10,844 bases of DNA from Ochromonadaceae sp. CCMP2298 (taxonomy: Eukaryota > Sar > Synurophyceae > Ochromonadales > Ochromonadaceae), in assembly GCA_026770595.1 (NCBI GenBank), contig MU634670.1, positions 1-10,844 of the forward strand, read 5' to 3'. Positions 1 through 8,365 of the stretch are shown here, piece by piece. The position numbers were made by a program, and so were the translations under genes. The notes below the pieces were generated by a model that saw only the letters and a program-made list of their open reading frames with translations, ran no database searches and was not told where the DNA came from. The first letter of the stretch is position 1. Each line of letters starts with the position of its first letter.

Positions 1-68
1 AGGTTCCTAGCAGATGCCGCATATTACAAATGAAGAGTTCTCAGCCTTTTAAAACTTATCCCCCAACC

Positions 69-80
69 CACGCTAGCGTG
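69..80. repeat. 12-bp perfect palindrome upstream of the giant gene
   Basis: CACGCTAGCGTG is its own reverse complement. A second palindrome, CCGATATCGG, lies at 85-94, and GCGATCGC at 303-310. They fall in the putative promoter or 5' leader and could be binding sites for dimeric factors; no function is shown by sequence alone. Confidence 0.5.
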
Positions 81-108
81 CCCACCGATATCGGAATCGG
101 TCCCGCCA

Positions 109-118
109 TTTTGGCGCG
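109..118 (+). promoter_or_regulatory. E2F/DP-like site upstream of the giant gene
   Basis: TTTTGGCGCG contains TTTGGCGC, which fits the E2F/DP consensus TTTSSCGC. It lies about 280 bases before the ATG at 398. The same 8-mer occurs upstream of the RING-VWA gene. It is a consensus match only. Confidence 0.3.
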
Positions 119-397
119 GAGTACCGATGAAATTCGGACGCCCTGGCGGTTGAAGATTGAAACCGCTGGATGGACTTTTGCGTTCGCTCTTTGTGGATCC
201 TTCTCTATGATCACAATCACACTGGAAAGACGACTTGCCGACTCTGAACTGCCGTTTCAACTCGGCACTCGTATCGAGGATGAGGATCGACGTATCGGTG
301 GCAGCGATCGCGCCTAAATAGACCTCTCGCCGCTGATTGCTGCACTTACCAGTAGCTGGAGCCTGTCACTGCTGGGGGGTAGAAGCAACCCATTGAG

Positions 398-3300
398 ATG
401 GCGACTCTGGCTCGACAGACGAGTATCAAGATGCTGGCTCGAACGAACAGCACCGATGACATCGAAGAGAAGGTCTTGCGTCCCAAGGAGAGCATGTACC
501 TGCCGGACGACATGGATACCTCCAGACTGGTGGTGGAGTGGTTTAGCAAGCAGCAGGGGATCACCTGCGAGCTCGATCTGAACCTTTTCTGCTACGATGA
601 GAGAGTAAGTCTCTATGTCTCTGTGGGTCTCTGTGACTCTATGGGGGAGACGCCTCGTAGCGCTTGTGCACCTGTACCTCTAACTCAAGCACCCCCTCCA
701 TTACCTCCTCCACCACCTCCTCCCTCAGGCGCGCCTGGTCGAGAAGATCGACTCCGTCAACAAGGTGTCCAAGGACGCCTCCTGCCTGCTGATCAAAGAG
801 ATCGACGCATCTGACGCCAACTCCGGACACGTGGAGTGCTTCAAGTTCGACAGCAGACTGGTCAGCGCGAACACCTCCGCAGTGCTGCTCTACCTCGACG
901 GGGGACCGCGCAACTTCCAGTTCCTGCAGTCTGTCAACGTGCAGTGCAACCGCATCGTGGCAGACCGCAGCTACGGGGACTTCCTGCCCACCGAGGAGGC
1001 GACCAACGGGAAGAACGGGCCGGTGTTCAAGATATCCGCCAGGACGCGCAAGACCTACCAGGGCCTCGTGCTGTGCGTGCTCTACAAGGACGGCTGGAAC
1101 GAGGCCACCAACTCCCCTCGCTGGGCGGTGAAGTCATTTGCGGAGCCTTTGTTCGTCACCTCTTCCAAGGACAAGGTGGAGAAGTGTGGGCAGATGGTGG
1201 TGGGCGCGGTGCCGGCGTTGGACAAGTTCAGGCCCAGGCTGTTCTCCTCCATCAACGACATATGTGCCGCGCTGAGCTCGCACTCCCTCCCCAAGTTGAA
1301 GAAGAAGTTCCAAAAAGGGGACGGGTTGCCCATCGGTCAGTTCACGGAGGTGCTGTTCAAGCAGCTGTTCGAGACACACCCGCGCATCATCGAGGAGTCC
1401 GAGGCGCCCTATACGGTCGCCATGCTGCAGGAGATGTTCCATCAGATCGACTACAACGGGGACGGCACCACCAACTGGGACGAGTTCACCTCCTTCTGCG
1501 TGCAGACGGGGCTCTCTAACACCTCCAAGATGGGGGCCAACTACTCTCTGGAGCAGTACGTCATCGAGTACGGAGAGGCGCACCTGGACAGGGACCGCGT
1601 GCTGTCCGCCTACCGCTTCATATCCCTCATGCGATACGTGCCGGAGAACAGAAAGATCCTCGTGATCGCGGAGGATGCCGACTACGTCGCGATATTCGAC
1701 GAAAAGTTCCGCATTCACACCCAGCTGTACCCGTCGAAGGTGCAGATTATCGGGAAGTTCACGAAGTCTGAGAGCGAGTCGAAGGATAAGGTGCCGGGGG
1801 GGAGCAAGAGCTCGGGCTCTCCTAGGGTGGTTATTTATGATATAATCTACCTAGGGGGGAGGGAGATGTACTGCTACACCTCGTCGGACCACTGCATCAC
1901 GGTGTGCAAGGAGTTCAGCAGCATGGGCGGCAGGAAGGTCAACTACCAGCAGCACAACCGCTTCTACCACACCCTACTGCACCTAAAACTGTGCTGGTCC
2001 ACCAAGCACGACCTGCTGTGCTCAGTGGCATCCGATCGGACCATCTACGGGTGGAACATCGACACAGGGCTGATACTCTTCCAGGTGAGGTCTTTTCATC
2101 TATTCTATAAATATGTCTTCTCTAATCTTTATTTCTATCTACTCTATATAGGTATCCCGACATACCGATATCATCACCGACTTCATCGCGGTGGAGCACC
2201 TGGATATGTTCATGACCTGCTCGATGGACAAGCGTATCGTCATGTGGAGCGCCCACTCGAGGCGCGTCAAGGGCATACTGCTGGGGCACAAACGGGGAGT
2301 GCGCTCTCTCTCCGCCTACGAGCAGACGCTGCTGTCTAGTGGGTTCGAGTGCGAGGCGCGCCTGTGGGAGCTCGTGAACAAGGACTGTATCGGCATCCTG
2401 AAGGGACACAGACACCCCATCGTGTGCGCCAAGCTCATGTGCGACCGCGCCCAGTCGGAGAAGGAGTACCGAGCAATAACCGTGGACGAGGTGGGGGAAT
2501 TCCGACTTTGGAATATATACGTGCGGGAGCGGTCGAGCGAGCCGGTGCTGCTGCCCACTCTGCAGATATTCGAGATGGCGCATGCGGAGACGCCCATAAA
2601 CCAGTTCCGCTTCGTAGCGGTGCCCTTCAACCCCGTCTCCTCCACCTCCTACTACTCTGACATCATCGCCTGCAGTACCAAGCTGCTGCACTTCCACCCC
2701 GAGAAAAACGTTAAGGAGTTCGTGGCCCCCTCCGCCTGTGTCTTCAACGAGGCAGGCTCTAGCGTCATCACCACGTTCGGAAAGACCCTAATCGTGTACG
2801 ACATATCTACTGGCCAGTTCAGCAGCGTGTTCGAGGACATCTCGGCGCACGATATATCTGCTCTATGTCTCGATGGAGAGAGGGGACGCAAGGCCTATGT
2901 GGGCAACGCTGCGGGGGAGCTGATGCTGGTCAACGCCATGACGGGCACCATCATCGACTCCGTGCACTACCACTCCAAGGAGATCACCTCTCTCTGCGAA
3001 AAGAACAAGGCCCGCAGCTGCGTCTACAGCGCCTCGATGGACGGCCATTTGCGGCTGTTCGAGGAGACCAACGGCAAGCTGCACCTGCACCACAGCCTGG
3101 AGAACGCCTTCGGAGTGGGTGTGGGCATCACGCGCATCAAGAGCGTCCCCAGCCTCTCCATGATCGTGGCCACCAGCTCGGGCAAGTCGTGGGGCATCTT
3201 CCACGACACCTCGATGAAGAAGCTCTTCGTGGTGCACCAGAAGGAGATAGTCACGGCCTTCGAGATACTGGGGGCCTCTAGGGACCCTGTGGATGAGGAG

Positions 3301-6300
3301 CGCAAGGCCCGCTCCTCACTGTCCCCTGCGCAGCTGTTCGCTCTGGAGAAGGAGGCTCTGCTGACTGTGGCGCTGGCCATGGCCTCGGGGGTGGTGGTGT
3401 ACACAGTGTGCACTGAGAGCTACCGAGGTGTCAAGACGTACGAGCTGGTGCACGACTCGATGGTGTACATCACTGACCTGACGGTGCTCAAGTCGCCTGA
3501 CCAGCACTCAGTCAACTATACCTCTGTGCGCTCCAGCCAGCAAGGCCCTACCGGATATCAGCTGGTGGGTACCACAGACGACGGCATCATAATCGTGTGG
3601 GATACGGCGGAGGTGCGGTTTATTAGCGAGAACTCCTACCGGGGGCAGTACAAGGACCAGCCCGCTACTGCCTTGATCCGGTCCAATAGCAACAAAGAGA
3701 GGGCAGCCAATGCGAAGATTGCACTGGAGAAGAAGAAAGAGGGGGAGGAGCTTGATAAAAAGGCATCGGCCAAGGAGAGACGCGGCCTGAGGAAGTCTGA
3801 AGAGGACAGGAATGTGCAAGATAAGGGGCACCTGCTCGGGAAACACGCCCACGAGCACGGGCACAATCGACACGAGCGGCACTTCGATTCCGGACACGAG
3901 GGTCACGGGGAGGGACACGGTAGTAATGGTCACGGACACCCACACGGACACCCACACGGACACCCGCACGGACACCCACACCCACACCCACACGGGCACC
4001 CACAACCACACCCACACGGACAGCCACACCCACACGGACACCCACAACCACACCCACACGGACAGCCACACCCACACGGACACCCACAACCACACCCACA
4101 CGGACACGACAGTGACGGGCATGGGGGTGGGGGTGGGCGGGGGGAGCGTGGGGGGCATGGGGTCGGTTTTGAAGTAAAAGACGGTGAGAAGTGGCACGGA
4201 TTCGGACATGGGGGTGGGAAAGGGGGCGGGCAGTGGGACGAGCAAAAAAGCGAGGAAGAATTAGCTGACATGTTCAAAAGACTGGACCAGGGCGGACAGG
4301 GGGGTGGGCAGGGGGGTGGGCATAGGCACGCCGAGGGCCATCACGAATCTGCGCACGGACATGCACACGATGCTAAGCACGGACACGCACACGGCTCACA
4401 TGCACAAGGGCACGGCTCGCATCACAGTCCCGGGAACCGCGCCGGATCTCCACACGGACAGCACGGGCACGGATCTCTACATGGGCATGGACACGCACAC
4501 GGCGGCAACGGCAGCGCACACAGCGAGGCACACGGACATAGAGCACACACACCCACAAACCATACAAACCACACAGCCCACGGGGCTCACGCTCACGGCA
4601 CAGCCCACCCCGCCCACTCTCCCGCCCACAAAGAGCCCAAGGCTAAACCCGCGCTGGTCAGGCAGAGCACCAACTGGCTGGAGCTGAGCTGCTCCGAGAT
4701 GTTCCCCCTAGTAAGGGGCAAGAAGGTCCCCACCTTCCTCAAGTCCTCCAAGTCCTGGCTGGCCCACTTCGACGCCATCCCCATCGTGGTGCCCATGCAC
4801 GCGCACGGCTGTCTGCTCACCGCCTCTCACGACGGCTACCACCGCGTGTGGAACCTGGACAAGCAGTGCCTGGGCGAGCTGGTTCTTCCCAACCTCACAG
4901 AGGGGATGAAATTGAACTCTATCTGCAAAGACCCTGGGTCTAATTGGCGGTTCATCCTGGAGCGCATCCCGGTGACCAAGCACCACATCGACATCTCCAA
5001 CACGCTGGTCAAGTTTTTGAAGCAGTCACGGCAGGAGAAAATGGCCGAGGTGTCTGACAGTAGGAGGCACTTCACGAACCTGCCTATGGGCTTTAAGGGG
5101 TTCAGAGACACCTCGCTGGACGAAGAGGGGAACGAGGCGGGGTCCCAGGCGTGGCTGCGCAAGAGCGTGCTGAAGAGTCTCGTGGAGCCGCCCAAGGCCT
5201 CCGTCGACCAGCCCCCATCGCGTCTGCCCACCAAGGAGGAAAAGGAACTGCTGAAACTGTCACTCTCGCTGGAGTACGCCACGCCCGGCGACTCCCACTC
5301 GACCCGCAATGCCAGCGCCTCGAACTCTCTGGTGATAGGAGAGGAGGGGACTACCTCGTTCGCGTCCCCGCCTGCGTCCCTTTCGCGCGGCAATAGCGGT
5401 ACTAGGCGCAAGAGCCCCCCCAGGAGCCTGTCCCCCCCGATAAAGAGGGGGTCGGCGTCGACTGCGAAGATGACAAGCTCTGCGGTGTTCGGTGGAGACT
5501 CCTCGGTGCTGCTGTCCGTGCTGGGAGAGGTGTCGCTGTGGTCCGTGCCTGGCGAGAGAGACATCTTCGGCCAGTCTGCGAACGCCTCAAAGACCTACCT
5601 GCCTGACTTCGTGGTGGCTCCTGCTTTCTCAGAGGCTTCCCTCAAGTCCCTACGTCGGGACAACCTCATTGACGTGGAGGGGCACAAGATCCTACGCAGA
5701 CTAGGGGCCAGCTCTGACCGAGTGCAGGTGTACGACAGATCCCAGCCCACCCTACTTATCCGCAACCCCGCTCTGTCCACGTCCGTCTCGCTGCCCTCTC
5801 TGGAGTCCATGCGCAAGACGGAGATCTCCTTCGGGCCGCAGAAAGACATGTACAAGAACGCCGAGAAGCTGCTGAACGAGAGAGACAATATCTCCAAGGC
5901 GCAGGTGCGCAACGCAGTGGCTAAGGCACGCATCGAGCTGAATGTGCGCAAGATAAACTCGATGATCCATCTCATCCAGCCCCCCTCGCACGACGAGGTC
6001 ATCCTGCCCAAGACCAAGCAGTCGGCTGATGACGACTCGGGCCTGGACTCGGAGGAGCTGCACAAGATGCGCTCGGACGAGCAGAAGATGCGCATTCGGC
6101 TGATGAAGTCCGCCTCGCTAGTGCCCATGGAGGCCACCTTCAACAGGAGGGCCCTTGACAAGCGCAGTATTGACCGCTGGCTGTCCAAGGTGAACGCGGC
6201 GATTGAGCCCTTCGGCGACCACAAGCCTCGAGAGTCCATTCAGAAGCGCAAGAAGAAGGAGCAGCTGAGCCAGGCAGCCATACACGTGGTGGAGAAGAAG

Positions 6301-7068
6301 CTGCAGCAGGCGATCAGGGGGGAGTACCGGGCACGCATGGCGAGGACCAAGGCGCGCTCACCGGGGCTGACTCAGAGCACCAAGGACGGCGCTGAGTCGC
6401 CCACTGCTGAGCATTCCTGGGATGAGGAGGAGGACGAGGACGATGACCCCTTCGACAGCACCTTCGAGAAACCTGTGCTCCCCAAGACGCCCGACAAGAA
6501 GCCCGTGCTGACCACGCGCATGCTGCTGCCCTACTACAAGCTGGAGGCGGTGCACCAGTTTATGGACATATTCGCCAAGGTGGACGAGAACTTCTCGGGG
6601 GACCTGGACGTGAACGAGTGGATCAGACTGTTCAGCTCCCTGAACGAGTCCGTGCCCGTGCTGGAGGCGCGCATGATCTTCATGAAGATAGACAAGGACT
6701 CGGACGGGTACCTCACCATGCGAGAGCTGATACCCGTGGTCTTCTCCAAGGCCACCCTGGAGCAGAAGCGGGCCATCATTTCCTACGCAGAGATGGAGCT
6801 CACCAAGAAGATCGAGTGCGAGGTCATACCCAAGGTCAGCCCGGCCGACCTGGACTTCCTCTTCGAGGCCTACGATGGGGAAAACATAGGCTTCGTGGAT
6901 GTGGCGCTGATAAAGGAGCGCATACGAACCATGTACCTCTCTGAGCAGTCGCTGTTCCACTTCATGGACAGCATCTCAGACCTCGCAGACGATGAGATGG
7001 TGAACAACGTGGAGTTCAAGCGCCTCTTCAAGGCGTACACCAGCAGCCCCAGGAGCGTACCAAACTAG
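398..7068 (+). CDS. Giant TerD-like / EF-hand / WD40 / His-rich / EF-hand protein, 3 exons, 2159 aa
   Basis: Exons are 398-604, 729-2084 and 2152-7068; both introns are phase 0 with GT-AG ends, and the joined frame has no stop until TAG at 7066. The ATG at 398 has G at -3 and +4. Residues about 50-211 resemble a TerD fold (ELDLNLFCYDE near 58, YQGLVLCVLYKDG near 179). Residues 310-321 form a canonical EF-hand loop (DYNGDGTTNWDE). From about 375 to 1431 there are about 13 WD40-type blades, for example SVASDRTIYGW, TCSMDKRIVMW and LTASHDGYHRVW, enough for two propellers. A His/Gly/Pro-rich insertion (about 1081-1347) sits before the last blade. Then come a Ser/Pro-rich linker (near 1605-1624), a charged, probably helical region (about 1755-1920), an acidic patch (1945-1953), and EF-hand loops at 1999-2010 and 2035-2046. 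A degenerate loop follows near 2096 (Gly at position 6 kept, acids at 5 and 12 lost), and possibly another after it. EF-hand followed by WD40 recalls animal WDR49/WDR64/EFCAB8; a calcium-responsive scaffold role is inferred. Gene identity is not known. Confidence 0.88.
605..728 (+). other. Intron 1 of the giant WD40/EF-hand gene
   Basis: The donor GTAAGT follows the codons for CYDER and the acceptor is CCCTCAG before GCGCGCCTG. The 124-nt intron has a long C/T-rich tract at its 3' end. Removing it joins CYDER to ARLVEKID in frame, which completes the TerD-like domain. Reading through instead gives low-complexity proline-rich sequence in the wrong frame that soon stops. Confidence 0.9.
2085..2151 (+). 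other. Intron 2 of the giant WD40/EF-hand gene
   Basis: This 67-nt intron is A+T-rich and T-rich, unlike the G+C-rich exons beside it. The donor is GTGAGG and the acceptor TATATAG; TCTAATC near 2121 could serve as branch point. Splicing joins GLILFQ to VSRHTDIITDF, which gives a normal passage from one WD40 blade to the next. Without splicing the frame turns into non-WD sequence and stops at about 2339. Confidence 0.9.
3829..4629 (+). repeat. Histidine/glycine/proline-rich low-complexity coding region
   Basis: About 267 codons (residues 1081-1347) are dominated by His, Gly, Pro, Ala and Ser, with His mostly encoded by CAC. Three parts can be seen: GHPH/HPHG repeats (about 3934-4107), a Gly-rich stretch (about 4117-4320) and a dispersed His-Ala-Gly stretch (about 4321-4629). 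The frame stays open across it, and WD40 blade sequence lies on both sides, so it is read as a loop in the propeller and not as an intron. Such tracts can bind Zn, Ni or Cu in other proteins; metal binding here is inferred. Confidence 0.85.
3997..4107 (+). repeat. 42-bp in-frame tandem repeat, about 2.6 copies
   Basis: The unit encodes HPQPHPHGQPHPHG. Copies are at 3997-4038 and 4039-4080, with a partial copy at 4081-4107. Simpler 12-bp units (encoding GHPH) lie just upstream from about 3934. All unit lengths are multiples of three, so changes in copy number would keep the frame. Confidence 0.9.
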
Positions 7069-7406
7069 AATGTTGAAGCATATTTGTCAAAATAGGAGCG
7101 ATTGATTCAAGGCGTGTAATATAAAGTACAGGCAAGCCTTTAGAAAACTAGATTGCAACAGCTTTTCTATTTGAATGGTACAAAGCTCTGCCTGTTTCTG
7201 TGAGCGCGGTGAAATGCTGGGTGTGGATCCGTCGTATTATTGTTGCGTTCGAATCGTAACATATTGCGTTCGAATCTAAAATACGTTTTAACGCAACAAT
7301 AATACGACACATCAGTAAGTTACCTTGCAGCAGAAGTTGTGCACCACCTGGACCACTGCAATCGAAGCATTCGAAGCGTAGGAGTTCACAACATCCACCG
7401 GTCTCC
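7069..7406. other. Intergenic region between the giant gene and the lumen-protein gene
   Basis: The first part is probably the 3' UTR of the giant gene; TGTAATATAAAG near 7115-7126 is a possible polyadenylation region, without a canonical AATAAA. The middle holds the inverted repeat at 7231-7308. The last 98 bases before the ATG at 7407 must contain most of the leader, and perhaps the core promoter, of the next gene. No coding sequence is supported. Confidence 0.5.
7231..7308. repeat. Perfect 19-bp inverted repeat with 40-nt loop
   Basis: The left arm GTCGTATTATTGTTGCGTT (7231-7249) is the exact reverse complement of the right arm at 7290-7308. The 13-bp sequence TTGCGTTCGAATC occurs twice, at 7243-7255 (overlapping the left arm) and at 7264-7276 (in the loop). 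It could be a small fold-back (MITE-like) element, a 3'-end hairpin of the upstream transcript, or a regulatory structure for the downstream gene. No clear target-site duplication flanks it. Confidence 0.85.
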
Positions 7407-7886
7407 ATGTGGGCTCTATACATCGTCGCTGTGTGTTTGCTCGCAATCGATGCGAGCAGTGCACTCGGGCTGAAGACCTCACTAAGGCGCCTTTGTGCTG
7501 GTGTGGCAGGGGCGTCCATCATATCCTTCAGCGGTGTCCCAAGTCAGTCTCCTCCTGGTCTGCCAATCGCCTTTGCAGTGGAGTACGACGACAATGGTGA
7601 TTGGATACATCCCACTGAAAAATCTTGGCAGGAAGCATGGGGTGATCGGGCGAAGAAGGCCTCGACAATGTCGGCAGACGAGATCTTCATGGCGGCGCAA
7701 GGAGCCTCCAACCGTGATCCTTCGGCGGGCCCGGAGACACCGAAGGCTAAGAAGAGAAGGGCGATGTCTGGGTGTCGGGTGAAGGGAGTGGTCAGCAAGA
7801 CAGGGCTGAGTGAGAAGGACTGCATCATACGAGTGAACGATGGCGGGGATCCGTCCTTCATTCTCGACATACTGGACAACAGGTAG
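7407..7886 (+). CDS. Small plastid-targeted, probably thylakoid-lumen protein of unknown function
   Basis: The 159-residue protein opens with a hydrophobic signal peptide (residues 1 to about 20, ending ASSALG). A short basic stretch with twin arginine follows (SLRR, 27-28), then a second apolar segment (about 30-43) and an AFA cleavage-like motif at 55-57. This order fits proteins that enter a complex plastid through the ER and then cross the thylakoid membrane, perhaps by the Tat route. The expected Phe after the first cleavage site, common in stramenopiles and cryptophytes, is absent. The mature part would be about 102 residues, begins VEYDDNGDW, and has a basic KAKKRR patch and two cysteines (123, 139) that might form a disulfide. 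I do not recognise the family. The 3' end is uncertain because a possible splice donor overlaps the stop codon. Confidence 0.7.
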   Translation: MWALYIVAVCLLAIDASSALGLKTSLRRLCAGVAGASIISFSGVPSQSPPGLPIAFAVEYDDNGDWIHPTEKSWQEAWGDRAKKASTMSADEIFMAAQGASNRDPSAGPETPKAKKRRAMSGCRVKGVVSKTGLSEKDCIIRVNDGGDPSFILDILDNR

Positions 7887-8361
7887 CACAGTGGCTCATC
7901 TAATGAGGGCGCTTTTCCTTCGAAGCAGTGAAGCAACGAGGCTGCACATAGCACAGCTTTGCATCCTAGGCCCAGAACAGGGAGGCAGTACTGTAACCTC
8001 TCTGCGCTGGGTCCCTCATCTCCACTTTATGTGTATATCAATTGTCGCTAATGCTGTGGTGAATTGCAATTGCAAAGTCCAAGTGTCCTGCCCATTGCTG
8101 TCCACGTAGAGAAGTTCAGTGCATAATAGGGATTCAAAACATTATAAGTTACGGCTTTTTTTAATTGTTTCACAGATGCACCAGCGGAGCAATCATGAAA
8201 CTAAACAGTCCAAAAGGCCACTGACTACTAAACTAAACTACTAAACAGCACAACAAGTTTCTTGTACACAGCTTCTTCTGTCTTATACTCTCGTCCCCCG
8301 TCTCTCTTGTTTTCTGTACCTCTGTGTATCTCTCTCTCCGTCTCTCTGTATCGCTGTCTCT
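7887..8361. other. Gap between convergent genes, no gene recognised
   Basis: It should hold the 3' UTRs of the lumen-protein gene (+) and of the RING-VWA gene (-). Visible items are a 12-bp palindrome TTGCAATTGCAA (8064-8075), a T-rich tract ending TTTCACAG at 8175 that resembles a splice acceptor, ACTAAA-type short repeats (about 8224-8248), and a CT-rich tract (about 8287-8365). Frames within it match no known protein. Confidence 0.5.
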
Positions 8362-8365
8362 CTAC
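8287..8365. repeat. CT-rich low-complexity tract
   Basis: Imperfect repeats of TCTC and CCGTCTCTCT (near 8298 and 8339) run up to the stop codon of the minus-strand gene. On that strand it reads as a GA-rich start of the 3' UTR. Confidence 0.7.

Larger units (their letters stand above)
1..397. other. Upstream region of the giant gene, no gene recognised
   Basis: This stretch holds the palindromes and the E2F-like site listed separately. An ATG frame at 30-317 (95 codons) shows no recognisable domain. If transcription starts upstream of position 30 it would be an upstream ORF ending 80 bases before the main start. No TATA box is clear. Confidence 0.4.

Noticed and set aside
30-317. 95-codon plus-strand ATG frame at the left end
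   Set aside because: No recognisable domain, composition unlike the proteins here, and located where promoter or leader is expected; kept only as a possible upstream ORF.
605-814. Read-through of exon 1 into a proline-rich tail
   Set aside because: The tail is intron sequence between GTAAGT and CCCTCAG, and splicing restores a domain that continues across the junction.
836-1519. Long plus-strand frame overlapping exon 2
   Set aside because: It is a shadow in another frame of G+C-rich coding DNA; the true frame has an EF-hand and WD40 blades.
1134-1718. 194-codon minus-strand frame
   Set aside because: Antisense shadow of exon 2 without homology, caused by G+C-rich codon use.
3934-4107. CRISPR-like appearance of regular short repeats
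   Set aside because: Units are contiguous, lack unique spacers, keep the reading frame and encode a His/Pro/Gly repeat in a eukaryotic gene.
3508-4245. 245-codon minus-strand frame rich in Val and Trp, with related Cys/Gly/Pro frames
   Set aside because: Antisense reading of the CAC/CCA repeat region; low complexity and no domain.
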